Of a stretch of DNA of 64,000 nt, positions 7,095 through 15,435 are shown in pieces. Under the pieces are notes generated by a model, which ran no database searches, was not told where the DNA came from, and was given only the letters and a program-made list of their open reading frames with translations. Position 1 is the first letter of the stretch, and the number at the start of each line of letters is the position of its first letter. This DNA is from Kaistella sp. Its GTDB lineage: Bacteria; Bacteroidota; Bacteroidia; Flavobacteriales; Weeksellaceae. The stretch spans positions 1-64,000 of the forward strand of contig JAIBEW010000029.1 in NCBI GenBank assembly GCA_019459085.1, written 5' to 3'. The translations under genes and the position numbers were made by a program.

Positions 7095-9602
7095 ATGAAA
7101 AGCAATTCTATTAAAAAGTCGATGCTTACTGTTGTGCTAACGCTATCAACGGCAAGTTTTTATTTTGCGCAAACAACGCAGGACACGCTTCAGGACAGAT
7201 CTGACGATATTGAGCAGGTTGTTCTAACAGGTGTTGCCGACATCGCAAAAGACAGAAAAACTCCTGTTGCCGTTTCTACCATTAAAGAAGCGCAGATCGT
7301 GGACAAATTAGGAAACCAGGAATTTCCTGAGATCCTGAACGCCACTCCATCTGTATATGCTACAAAAAGTGGTGGTGGTTTTGGAGACTCCAGAATCACT
7401 GTTAGAGGTTTCGACCAAAGAAACACAGCAGTGATGATCAATGGTGTTCCGGTAAACGATATGGAGAACGGTGCTGTTTACTGGTCAAACTGGGCAGGAC
7501 TTTCTGATGTAACTTCAGCAATGCAGGTACAAAGAGGTTTAGGGTCTTCTAAATTGGCAATTGCTTCAGTTGGAGGTACTATTAACGTTCTTACCAGAGC
7601 TGCTGATAAAAAGAGACAGGGGAATGTAACCGCCAGCATTGGTAATGATGGTTATAATAAAGCCTTATTTTCCTACAATACAGGGAAAAGCGCGTCAGGT
7701 TGGGCAACTTCATTTTTGATGAGCAGAACAGCAGGGTCTATGTATGCCGACGGAACTGAATTTGAAGGGTACAACTACTATCTTGCAGTTGGTTTTGCTC
7801 CTTCTGCAAAACACGATTTTCAGTTCACCATTACAGGTGCTCCACAATGGCATAACCAAAGATCTTTTCAATCTACAATTTCTGATCATATAAAATATGG
7901 CGGGTCTGAGGATGAGCCAAATAGAAAATACAATCAAAACTGGGGGTTATTAAATGGTGAAGAATATTCAATGACCAGAAATTATTACCACAAACCGGTA
8001 ATGTCTTTGAACTGGGATTGGAAAATTAGCGATGCTACTAAATTAAACTCTGTAGTGTATGCTTCATATGGTAGAGGTGGCGGAACCGGAGATGCAGGTA
8101 GAATTAACGGTAAATTCTACAACACTTTACCGAGAACTGCTGACGGACTTGTGAGATTCGACGATATTGTTAAATGGAATCAAGGTGGTACTGTTGCAGA
8201 TTTCGGAGCAGTGAACAAAACTCCTTATCTGGCAAACAGCAGTAATGGTATTATCAGAAGATCATCAATCAATTCACATAACTGGTTAGGGGTTATTACA
8301 AGTTTAAATCATAAATTCAGTGATAACTTAAATGCTACGATTGGTCTTGACGCGAGATCTTATGAGGGTATCCACTACAGAATTGCAAGTGATTTACTTG
8401 GAAACAACTCTTATACAGACACCAGTAACATTAACAATAAACCAAATGTAATTACCAATACTTTTGCTGCTAATGCAGACTGGAATCCGTTTGGTGGTAA
8501 AACCAACGATATTAAAGACCAGTTAGCTTACAGTAATGATGGATTGGTAAAATGGTTAGGAGGATTCGGACAGGTTGAATATACGAATGACGCACTTTCT
8601 GCTTTCGTTCAGGGATCAATTTCAAACCAAAATTTCCAAAGAATTGATTATATGCTGTATGCACCTGATCAGCAGAAAAGTGAAAAAGTTGACTTAGTTG
8701 GTTTCAACGTAAAAGGGGGAGCGAATTATAACATCAATGCAAACCACAACGTTTTTGTTAACGGTGGTTACTACGAAAGACAACCCTTCTTTGGTGCAGT
8801 TTACTTGAACAACAGAAACGATGTTAACCCATCTTTAACAAATGAAAAAATTGCTTCATTTGAATTAGGATATGGTTTCAGATCGGCAATATTCAATGCT
8901 AATCTAAACGTTTACCACACCTCATGGGATGATATTTACAGAAGACTTACCACGAGAGCTACCATCAACGGCGTTGCTGTAACAGGCGTTGCAAACGTTC
9001 TGGGGATCAATGAAATTCACAAAGGTATCGAACTAGATTTTAATGTTAAGCCTATTCAAATGCTTACTATTAATGGTATGGTTTCAGTTGGTGATTGGTA
9101 TTTCAAAGGAAGCCCAACCGCGTCTTTCGTTGAAGATCAAACAAATACGGTAATACAGGAAGGAACTTTAGCACTGGATGGCCTTAAAGTAGGCGACGCA
9201 GCCCAAATTACTGCTGCCTTAGGAGCAGATGTTAAACTAACAGAATGGTTAAACTTTGATGCACAGTACCGATATGCTGACAAGCTTTATTCAGCGTTCG
9301 AACCATCCTCACGTTTGGTGACTGTTGCGCAGCCTAATCCTGCGGATCCTGCGGTAGAACTTCCATCATTTGGATTACTTGATCTGGGTGCAGGTGCTCG
9401 ATGGAATCTTAACAGTACTCAGGCATTCAAGTTCAGAGTTAACGTTAATAACGTATTAGATAAAGTTTATATCGCAGAATCCAGAACAAATAAAGCTGCA
9501 GATGCAAATGAAGCCAATAACTGGAATGGCGTTAATAAGGGTAACGAAGTATTTTTCGGTTTCGGAAGAACATGGAATGCATCAGTAAGTTTCATCTTCT
9601 AA
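7095..9602 (+). CDS. TonB-dependent outer-membrane receptor
   Basis: 835-residue outer-membrane transporter energised by TonB-ExbBD. It has a signal peptide ending near SFYFAQ, a short acidic linker, then a plug domain beginning IEQVVLTGV with the conserved RITVRGFDQRNTAVMINGVPVNDME and GGTINVLT signatures at roughly 95-170. The rest is a large beta-barrel ending in the aromatic C-terminal residue (VSFIF). There is no obvious N-terminal carboxypeptidase-regulatory domain, unlike the second receptor in this window, and no adjacent SusD, so it looks like a stand-alone receptor. The ATG at 7095 is chosen because it begins the signal peptide; a longer in-frame start at 7047 would put about 16 unlikely residues before it. 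Substrate unknown. Confidence 0.92.
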   Translation: MKSNSIKKSMLTVVLTLSTASFYFAQTTQDTLQDRSDDIEQVVLTGVADIAKDRKTPVAVSTIKEAQIVDKLGNQEFPEILNATPSVYATKSGGGFGDSRITVRGFDQRNTAVMINGVPVNDMENGAVYWSNWAGLSDVTSAMQVQRGLGSSKLAIASVGGTINVLTRAADKKRQGNVTASIGNDGYNKALFSYNTGKSASGWATSFLMSRTAGSMYADGTEFEGYNYYLAVGFAPSAKHDFQFTITGAPQWHNQRSFQSTISDHIKYGGSEDEPNRKYNQNWGLLNGEEYSMTRNYYHKPVMSLNWDWKISDATKLNSVVYASYGRGGGTGDAGRINGKFYNTLPRTADGLVRFDDIVKWNQGGTVADFGAVNKTPYLANSSNGIIRRSSINSHNWLGVITSLNHKFSDNLNATIGLDARSYEGIHYRIASDLLGNNSYTDTSNINNKPNVITNTFAANADWNPFGGKTNDIKDQLAYSNDGLVKWLGGFGQVEYTNDALSAFVQGSISNQNFQRIDYMLYAPDQQKSEKVDLVGFNVKGGANYNINANHNVFVNGGYYERQPFFGAVYLNNRNDVNPSLTNEKIASFELGYGFRSAIFNANLNVYHTSWDDIYRRLTTRATINGVAVTGVANVLGINEIHKGIELDFNVKPIQMLTINGMVSVGDWYFKGSPTASFVEDQTNTVIQEGTLALDGLKVGDAAQITAALGADVKLTEWLNFDAQYRYADKLYSAFEPSSRLVTVAQPNPADPAVELPSFGLLDLGAGARWNLNSTQAFKFRVNVNNVLDKVYIAESRTNKAADANEANNWNGVNKGNEVFFGFGRTWNASVSFIF

Positions 9603-9624
9603 AGAGAACTTACTATTACACTCA

Positions 9625-9655
9625 AAATCCCGACTTTATCGTCGGGATTTTTTTA
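9625..9655 (+). terminator. Rho-independent terminator after the TonB receptor
   Basis: Perfect 10-bp stem AAATCCCGAC/GTCGGGATTT (9625-9634 with 9641-9650) and a 6-nt loop, followed by a T run. The next promoter begins inside the T run. Confidence 0.9.
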
Positions 9656-9661
9656 TATTTG
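9654..9661 (+). promoter_or_regulatory. -7 promoter element overlapping the upstream terminator
   Basis: TATATTTG, perfect TAnnTTTG, directly abutting the T tract of the preceding terminator and 22 nt before the ATG at 9684. Confidence 0.6.
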
Positions 9662-9683
9662 CACCTAACTAAAAATAAATATT

Positions 9684-10121
9684 ATGGATTTCAACATTAT
9701 GCTTCAGGCACACCGTGGTTTTGCTTATTTAATCCTGCTTCTGGCTGCAGTATTTGCCGTTGCACTGCTGATCACCATGTTCGGATATTCCGGTAAAATT
9801 TCAAAACTTTTACGGAAATCCACACTATTTACAATGATCTTCTTTCACCTCCAGGCTGTGATTGGTCTGATTATGCTTTTCTTCTTTTCTCCGGGTTTCA
9901 AAGCCGCGAAAGAAGCGGGAACGCTGATGAGTGATTCTGTTTCCCGTAATACATATGTGGAACATCCTTTCGCAATGATCGTTGCAGCTGTCCTGTTAAC
10001 CATTCTGAATAAAAAATTCAAAACAAACGAAAAACTGCAGATGACCTGGGTGATCATGGGCTTTGTCGCACTCGCTTTAATGCTTTGGGCATTCCAGTGG
10101 AGCAGACTTTTCGGCGCATAG
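9684..10121 (+). CDS. Small four-helix inner-membrane protein, possibly heme-binding
   Basis: 145 residues with four predicted membrane segments: about 13-33, 48-69, 95-109 and 121-140. Three histidines sit at or near helix ends: H10 in QAHRGF, H55 in FFHLQAV and H94 in VEHPFAM. This spacing is seen in small cytochrome-b-like membrane proteins, so heme binding is possible but not shown. It lies alone between a terminator and asd; asd begins 33 bp later and may share the promoter. I do not recognise a named family with certainty. Confidence 0.7.
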   Translation: MDFNIMLQAHRGFAYLILLLAAVFAVALLITMFGYSGKISKLLRKSTLFTMIFFHLQAVIGLIMLFFFSPGFKAAKEAGTLMSDSVSRNTYVEHPFAMIVAAVLLTILNKKFKTNEKLQMTWVIMGFVALALMLWAFQWSRLFGA

Positions 10122-10154
10122 TTTTTCATCAGTTATCATTTAGTCTTTTTTGAA

Positions 10155-11147
10155 ATGAAAGTAGCACTTGTTGGCGCAACCGGAATGGTGGGTCAGGTCA
10201 TGTTGAAGATTCTGGAAGAAAGAAATTTTCCGGTTACCGAGTTGATTCCTGTTGCCTCCGAAAAATCCGTTGGTCAAAAAATTTCCTATAAAAATCAGGA
10301 ATATTCCGTTGTATCGATGCAAACGGCCATAGACATGCAACCCGCACTCGCGCTTTTTTCAGCAGGAGGAAATACCTCTCTGGAATTTGCACCGAAGTTT
10401 GCTGAAGTGGGAACTACCGTCATCGACAATTCTTCGGCATGGAGAATGAACCCGGAAAACAAACTGGTCGTTCCCGAAATCAACGCCGATACTCTTACCA
10501 AAAACGATAAAATCATCGCCAACCCGAACTGTTCAACCATTCAGCTGGTTATGGTTCTTCATCCTTTGAATTTGAAATATAATTTAAAGAGGGTGATTGT
10601 TTCCACTTATCAGTCGGTAACCGGAACCGGGAAAAACGCCGTGGATCAGCTTAATGCTGAAATTGCGGGCGATAAAGATGTTGCGAAAGTCTATCCGTAC
10701 GAAATTTTCAAAAATGCCCTTCCTCAATGCGATGTTTTCAGCGATGATGATTACACGAAAGAGGAAATTAAACTGATGACCGAACCCAAAAAGATTATGG
10801 GCGACGACACCTTTAATTTAACCGCAACAGCAGTGCGCGTTCCCGTTCAGGGCGGCCATTCTGAAAGCGTGAACATCGAATTTGAAAATGACTTTGATCT
10901 GGAAGAAATCCGGAAAATATTATCTGAAACTCCCGGAGTAATCGTAATGGACGATGTAAAAAACAGCGTTTATCCGATGCCTCTTTATTCTGAAGGGAAA
11001 GATGAAGTTTTTGTGGGAAGGATCCGTCGGGACCGTTCCCAACCCAAAACGCTGAATCTCTGGATTGTCGCAGATAACCTTCGGAAAGGCGCCGCCACCA
11101 ACGCGGTGCAGATCGCAGAATATCTTCTCCAAAATAATTTACTCTAA
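10155..11147 (+). CDS. asd: Aspartate-semialdehyde dehydrogenase
   Basis: NADPH enzyme reducing beta-aspartyl phosphate to aspartate semialdehyde, the branch point to lysine/diaminopimelate, threonine and methionine. The 330 residues match the family. The nucleotide motif GATGMVGQ lies at about 7-14. The catalytic cysteine is C126 in ANPNCSTIQL, and the substrate-binding histidine is in PVQGGHSESVN near 233. The conserved SSAWRM and the GTGKNAV segment are also present. It is followed at once by a strong terminator. In this bacterium the product feeds peptidoglycan diaminopimelate synthesis. Confidence 0.96.
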   Translation: MKVALVGATGMVGQVMLKILEERNFPVTELIPVASEKSVGQKISYKNQEYSVVSMQTAIDMQPALALFSAGGNTSLEFAPKFAEVGTTVIDNSSAWRMNPENKLVVPEINADTLTKNDKIIANPNCSTIQLVMVLHPLNLKYNLKRVIVSTYQSVTGTGKNAVDQLNAEIAGDKDVAKVYPYEIFKNALPQCDVFSDDDYTKEEIKLMTEPKKIMGDDTFNLTATAVRVPVQGGHSESVNIEFENDFDLEEIRKILSETPGVIVMDDVKNSVYPMPLYSEGKDEVFVGRIRRDRSQPKTLNLWIVADNLRKGAATNAVQIAEYLLQNNLL

Positions 11148-11151
11148 AAAA

Positions 11152-11178
11152 AAATGCTCAGAAATGAGCATTTTTTTT
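11152..11178 (+). terminator. Rho-independent terminator after asd
   Basis: 9-bp stem AAATGCTCA/TGAGCATTT (11152-11160 with 11165-11173), loop GAAA, followed by a T tract. Confidence 0.92.
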
Positions 11179-11221
11179 ATTAGAGCCCTCGAACATTTTT
11201 AACTAATTGAATGAAACTTTA

Positions 11222-12265
11222 ATGTCAGTAGCACAGCAATCATCCAAAACCAATTTTTCTTTCCAGAGAAAAGTCGCTGTCATCGGAATCGTGCTTTTCA
11301 TCGGAAAACTGATAGCGTGGCATCTAACGAACTCAGACGCCGTGTTTTCTGACGCCATGGAAAGCATTGTGAACATTATTGCTGCGTTTATGGGGCTCTA
11401 TTCGCTTTATCTCGCTGCAAAACCGAAAGATCTCGACCATCCTTACGGTCACGGAAAAGTTGAGTTTGTTACTTCGGGGGTTGAAGGTTCTCTCATTATT
11501 TTTGCCGGTATCATCATCATTGTACAGTCTGTTGATTCCCTTTTACACGGAAACATTCCCAAAAAACTGGATTGGGGAATCCTGATCGTGACCCTTACAG
11601 CTGCCATCAACTATTTTATGGGCCATATTTCCTATAAAAAAGGGGTCAAGGAAAACTCACTCGTGCTGCAAAGTTCCGGAAAACACCTTCAAAGCGACAC
11701 GTGGACTACTTTAGGAGTGGTATTAAGCCTTGTTTTGGTGTATTTTACAAAAATTTACTGGATCGACGGTGTGGTAGCACTCATTTTTGGAGCTTACATT
11801 ATGTTTGTGGGGTATAAAATTGTCCGGACTGCCTTAAGTGGAATTATGGATGAAGCTGATCTCGACATGCTCGGAAGACTTGCAAAATTTCTGAACGAAA
11901 ACCGTGAACCGCAATGGATTGACATTCACAATATGCGCATTCAGCAGCACGGAAGCAAACTCCATATCGATGCGCATTTGACCCTACCTTGGTATGTTGA
12001 ACTTCGGGAAGCGCATGAGCAGATGGAAAGAATGCTGAAACTGATTGCAGACAATACCGACCGTACCATTGAATTCAATTTCCATATGGATGACTGCAAA
12101 ACGTTTTCCTGCGAAATCTGTGATCTTTTCGAATGCCCGGTTCGCCAAAGAGATTTTATTAAAAAAGTGGAATGGAATGTGGAGACGATTTCGCAGCCTC
12201 AAAAAAATAATTTTAAGAAAGATTTTGACTGGGAAGATGTTTCCGGTAATAAAACAGCGGAATAA
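11222..12265 (+). CDS. Cation diffusion facilitator (CDF) family metal exporter
   Basis: Proton-coupled divalent metal efflux transporter, 347 residues, with about six membrane helices and a cytoplasmic C-terminal domain. HPYGHGKVE after helix 2 is the family signature. The fifth-helix metal site HLQSD is present, but the second-helix site reads SDAMESIVN, giving ExxxN instead of the classical HxxxD or DxxxD. The C-terminus carries a cysteine cluster (CKTFSCEICDLFEC) that may bind metal. An in-frame TTG at 11207 exists, but the ATG at 11222 is preferred. The last 53 bases overlap, convergently, the 3' end of the exosortase-F-associated gene. Metal specificity cannot be assigned. Confidence 0.88.
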   Translation: MSVAQQSSKTNFSFQRKVAVIGIVLFIGKLIAWHLTNSDAVFSDAMESIVNIIAAFMGLYSLYLAAKPKDLDHPYGHGKVEFVTSGVEGSLIIFAGIIIIVQSVDSLLHGNIPKKLDWGILIVTLTAAINYFMGHISYKKGVKENSLVLQSSGKHLQSDTWTTLGVVLSLVLVYFTKIYWIDGVVALIFGAYIMFVGYKIVRTALSGIMDEADLDMLGRLAKFLNENREPQWIDIHNMRIQQHGSKLHIDAHLTLPWYVELREAHEQMERMLKLIADNTDRTIEFNFHMDDCKTFSCEICDLFECPVRQRDFIKKVEWNVETISQPQKNNFKKDFDWEDVSGNKTAE

Positions 12266-12653
12266 TTAAAAGCAAAATAAGCGGCTGAATGACAAACCTC
12301 CGCATATAAAAGGAAAAAAGATAACCGATTTCAAATTTTGTATGGATGCAGTACAGGTAAATGGGAAACGTGAGTGCAAAAACAATACACATTAAAAGCA
12401 CCGCCTGAAACGTCCATTTTTTATTCAGAAAAATAAAATACACCACTACTGCGGAAAACAGCACATTCAGAAAAAAACGAAAAAGATGATTGATGGTGAG
12501 TTTTACAGCATCAAACTCAGGAAAATCGGCTTTTTTACTGGCTTCGTGAAAATAACCGAGAAACGGATCGTAGAAGAGAATATCCTCAAAAATGCGAACA
12601 GCCACAAGTCCGCAAATTCCCAAGATCACAAAAAGCCATTTCAGATATTTCAT
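12213..12653 (-). CDS. Exosortase F system-associated membrane protein
   Basis: 146-residue membrane protein with about four hydrophobic segments (near 5-21, 60-75, 83-105 and 116-137). It is recognised as the flavobacterial partner that is nearly always encoded beside the exosortase XrtF, here immediately downstream and overlapping it by 4 bp (12650-12653). It has no catalytic signature, so a scaffold or accessory role is likely. Its 3' end overlaps the convergent metal exporter by 53 bp, so the mRNAs are mutually antisense at their ends. The assignment relies on family recognition plus the neighbouring xrtF. Confidence 0.82.
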   Translation of the reverse strand: MKYLKWLFVILGICGLVAVRIFEDILFYDPFLGYFHEASKKADFPEFDAVKLTINHLFRFFLNVLFSAVVVYFIFLNKKWTFQAVLLMCIVFALTFPIYLYCIHTKFEIGYLFSFYMRRFVIQPLILLLIIPLFYYRKHLPSQNLS

Positions 12654-13177
12654 TTTTTGGAAACTTTAAGGGCGAAAAAATTGATCCATATCAGCCAGAG
12701 CGCTACAACACTGCCATAGATAACCGCCGGAAAAATATAATCGTGTCCGGCTTTTGAATATTGCGGCATTTCTACAAGTAAAATGTTCAGCCCTGCAATC
12801 CGGAGGACATTCACCATATGGAGAAAAACCCATCCTGCAGCGGCAAATACAAACGTTTTCTTCCCTTTGTAAAAAGCAAAAACAAACGCTGAAAAAAGGA
12901 TCATCACCGATATCGCATTGCAGCCTTCCACCATTCTGGAAATATACTGTCCCTTCACCGAAAACCACGAGGTTTCCCTTTCCGGAATTTCAGTCATCTT
13001 TGACGGATATCCTAAAAAATTCTGTACAAATGTAGTTTGTTCTCCCACCCATTTCGAGAAAGAATCAAGTCCGTCTTTTTCCATATTCAGATAAAACTGG
13101 TAGGCAAAAAGCAGCATCAGATAAATGAGCAGGAAACGCAGAAGGATTTTCAGAACCGGTTTGAAATCGTTGAACAT
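12650..13177 (-). CDS. xrtF: Exosortase family protein XrtF
   Basis: Multi-pass membrane transpeptidase-like protein of the exosortase/archaeosortase superfamily, 175 residues. The three family catalytic residues are present: C86 in MVEGCNAIS, R126 in VLRIAGLN and H145 in AGHDYIFP. Exosortases cleave a C-terminal sorting signal of exported proteins and may attach the cargo to another molecule. No PEP-CTERM-type substrate is encoded nearby, and XrtF targets are not clear to me. It is divergent from the AmgK-like kinase with back-to-back -7 elements. The start codon lies 4 nt after TATATTTG. Confidence 0.92.
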   Translation of the reverse strand: MFNDFKPVLKILLRFLLIYLMLLFAYQFYLNMEKDGLDSFSKWVGEQTTFVQNFLGYPSKMTEIPERETSWFSVKGQYISRMVEGCNAISVMILFSAFVFAFYKGKKTFVFAAAGWVFLHMVNVLRIAGLNILLVEMPQYSKAGHDYIFPAVIYGSVVALWLIWINFFALKVSKK

Positions 13178-13181
13178 GTTG

Positions 13182-13189
13182 CAAATATA
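13182..13189 (-). promoter_or_regulatory. -7 promoter element for xrtF
   Basis: CAAATATA on the plus strand reads TATATTTG on the minus strand, 4 nt before the xrtF ATG, predicting a leaderless mRNA. Confidence 0.65.
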
Positions 13190-13213
13190 ATCCTTTCAAA
13201 AATTCTATTTTCC

Positions 13214-13221
13214 TATATTTG
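13214..13221 (+). promoter_or_regulatory. -7 promoter element for the AmgK-like operon
   Basis: TATATTTG, 7 nt before the ATG at 13229. It is divergent from the xrtF element 25 bp away, so the two polymerase footprints would overlap. Confidence 0.65.
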
Positions 13222-13228
13222 TAAAAGT

Positions 13229-14251
13229 ATGGAGAACGGAAACCCACAACTTTTTTTTGAGAAATTTACTGCACAAACTTCGCAGGATTTCTTCCCTTTA
13301 GCACAAAGCGGATCTTCAAGAAAGAATTTTGTCGGGAAAAGTTCAGGGGAAAAGTTCATCATCACTTCCAACGACAATACCGCTGAAAACGAAAGCTTCT
13401 TTTATTTTTCTGAGGTTTTTTCAGATCTCGAACTCAATACCCCCAAAATTTTATCCGTTTCAGAAGACCGTAGAATGTATGTGCAGGAATTTTTGGGAGA
13501 AAATACGCTTTCGGACATCCTTTCAAATGAAGGACTTAACGCACGGACAGCTTCTTTGGTGAAACAGACCCTCCAAAAACTCTACTCCCTTCAGAAAAAG
13601 ACCGAAAACTCGATCGATTACTCGAAAACTTTTGAGTACGAAAACTATAATGAACTGCCCATCACGAACGATCTTTTCTATTTCAAGAGTTTCATCGCCG
13701 ATGTTCTGGAACTGCCTTACCACAAATCATCGTTGCTGAAAGAATTTAAAAAACTTACGGCTACAATCGAAGATTTAAAACCGCAGGGACTGATGATCCG
13801 CGATTTTCAGGCGAGAAACATTATGGTGAATGAAAATGATGAGGTTTTTTTCATTGATTATCAGTCGGCGATGAAAGGACCGCTCATGTATGATGTGATT
13901 TCGTTTTTATTCCAGGCCAAAGCCAATTTTCCGGAAGATTTTAAAAATGAAATGCTGAAATATTATCAGTCTTTATGGAAAGATGAAAAGATCGCATTAC
14001 AGCTTGAAAACTCCGTGAAACTGCTTCAACTCATCCGTTTTCTGCAGGTTTTGGGCGCTTACGGTTTCAGAGGTTTGGTTCAGAAGAAACAACACTTTAT
14101 AGCAAGCATTGATAAAGGGATCGAAAATTTAAATCAATTCTCCGCATCTTGGGAAGAGATGAATGCATATCCGGAACTGAAAAAAATAATCACTTCCCTG
14201 CAAACCGCTGCGACAAAAGAAAAAATTAAAAATATTTTACAACAGTCATGA
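13229..14251 (+). CDS. amgK: AmgK-like sugar kinase (aminoglycoside phosphotransferase fold)
   Basis: 340-residue kinase of the aminoglycoside phosphotransferase/choline kinase fold. The catalytic loop is IRDFQARNIMV (D192, N197) and the magnesium-binding motif is VFFIDYQSA (D210), followed by GPLMYDVISF. This stretch closely resembles AmgK, the anomeric MurNAc/GlcNAc kinase of Pseudomonas cell-wall recycling, where DFQDA-GP-YD occurs at the same place. The MurU-like gene two genes downstream supports this. The ATG at 13229 fits the -7 element; a longer frame upstream runs antisense through xrtF. It overlaps the RapZ-domain gene by 4 bp (ATGA). The substrate is inferred; another sugar is possible. 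Confidence 0.72.
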   Translation: MENGNPQLFFEKFTAQTSQDFFPLAQSGSSRKNFVGKSSGEKFIITSNDNTAENESFFYFSEVFSDLELNTPKILSVSEDRRMYVQEFLGENTLSDILSNEGLNARTASLVKQTLQKLYSLQKKTENSIDYSKTFEYENYNELPITNDLFYFKSFIADVLELPYHKSSLLKEFKKLTATIEDLKPQGLMIRDFQARNIMVNENDEVFFIDYQSAMKGPLMYDVISFLFQAKANFPEDFKNEMLKYYQSLWKDEKIALQLENSVKLLQLIRFLQVLGAYGFRGLVQKKQHFIASIDKGIENLNQFSASWEEMNAYPELKKIITSLQTAATKEKIKNILQQS

Positions 14252-14661
14252 GTTTAACGATAGAAATACACAGTTTTTCGTATAAAAAAGGAGGAATCCC
14301 AAAAGACAACACCGGAAACGGCGGCGGTTTTGCCTTCGACTGCCGCGGAATCCTGAATCCGGGCAGAGTTGAGGAATACAAACAGCAAACCGGCTGCGAC
14401 ATTGGAGTTATTGATTATCTGGAAAGCCAGACCGAAATGCCCAAATTTCTCGAACTCGTTAAAAATATCGTCTCCATTAATATCGACAATTATCTGGCAA
14501 GAAATTTTGATCATTTGCAGATCAATTTCGGTTGCACGGGTGGACAGCACCGCTCGGTGTACTGCGCCGAAAAAACTGCAGCATTTCTCCGCGACAAATA
14601 TCCGCAAACTGTGGTGACGATTTCTCACGACGAACAGCCACAACTTAATCATAACTATTAA
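14248..14661 (+). CDS. Stand-alone RapZ C-terminal-domain protein
   Basis: 137 residues corresponding only to the C-terminal domain of RapZ, without the N-terminal P-loop kinase-like half of the E. coli protein. Family marks are IHSFSYKKGGIP at the start, FAFDCRGILNPG, and GCTGGQHRSV at 95-104. In E. coli this domain binds glucosamine-6-phosphate and the sRNA GlmZ to control amino-sugar synthesis. Here it lies between an AmgK-like kinase (4-bp overlap) and a MurU-like nucleotidyltransferase, so an amino-sugar or nucleotide-sugar sensing role is plausible. Whether it contacts RNA in this organism is unknown. Confidence 0.88.
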   Translation: MSLTIEIHSFSYKKGGIPKDNTGNGGGFAFDCRGILNPGRVEEYKQQTGCDIGVIDYLESQTEMPKFLELVKNIVSINIDNYLARNFDHLQINFGCTGGQHRSVYCAEKTAAFLRDKYPQTVVTISHDEQPQLNHNY

Positions 14662-14715
14662 AAGGGCAGAAAAGTTTTTGATAAAACCAATCCTTGCATA
14701 TTATTATAAAGCAAA

Positions 14716-15429
14716 ATGAAAGCACTGATATTCGCCGCAGGCAAAGGAACCCGCCTGAAACCTTTTACAGACCATCATCCGAAAGCTTTGGCTGTCGTAA
14801 ACGGCATTCCGCTGCTGGAAAGGAATATCAAATATCTGAAGGGTTTCGGCATCAATGATTTTGTGATCAATGTGTATCATTTTGCGGAGCAGATCACGGA
14901 TTTTCTCAAAAAAAACGATAATTTCGGAGCTCAGATCCAAATTTCCGATGAAAAAGAGGAACTTCTGGAAACCGGTGGCGGCCTGATTTTTGCAAAAAAG
15001 TTTCTGCAGGACGGCAATGATTTTTTAATCATGAATGCCGATATCTTAACCGACCTCAACATCACCGAACTGGTAAACTACCATCAGAAAAACAAAGATT
15101 TTGCTACGCTCGCGGTTTCGGACAGACCCAGTTCAAGGAAACTTTTTTTTAATCCCGATATGATTTTGAGAGGTTGGCTGAATGTTCAGACAGGCGAGCA
15201 AAGATTGGCGGAATTCAACAAAGGTTTCAAGGCATTGGCTTTCAGTGGAGTACACTGTATTAATCCTGCAATATTCGAGAAAATAAAAAGAACAGGCAAA
15301 TTCTCGATTATGGAGGAATACCTAGATCTGATGCTGACTGAAAGAATCCACGGTTTTGAACACAACGCCCGACTGATTGATGTAGGAAGACCTGAATCGG
15401 TACTGGAGGCCGAAAAATATTTTAAATAA
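14716..15429 (+). CDS. murU: MurU-like sugar-1-phosphate nucleotidyltransferase
   Basis: 237-residue NTP transferase with the signature IFAAGKGTRLKPFTDHHPKAL at the N-terminus, an ETGGG motif and NADILTD (metal-binding aspartate). Length and motif order fit MurU, which makes UDP-MurNAc from MurNAc-1-phosphate, the step after AmgK in the anabolic recycling route. General mannose- or glucose-1-phosphate nucleotidyltransferases share these motifs, so the assignment depends largely on the upstream AmgK-like gene. It follows the RapZ-domain gene by 54 bp and precedes the LOG gene by 6 bp. Confidence 0.72.
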   Translation: MKALIFAAGKGTRLKPFTDHHPKALAVVNGIPLLERNIKYLKGFGINDFVINVYHFAEQITDFLKKNDNFGAQIQISDEKEELLETGGGLIFAKKFLQDGNDFLIMNADILTDLNITELVNYHQKNKDFATLAVSDRPSSRKLFFNPDMILRGWLNVQTGEQRLAEFNKGFKALAFSGVHCINPAIFEKIKRTGKFSIMEEYLDLMLTERIHGFEHNARLIDVGRPESVLEAEKYFK

Positions 15430-15435
15430 AAATCA

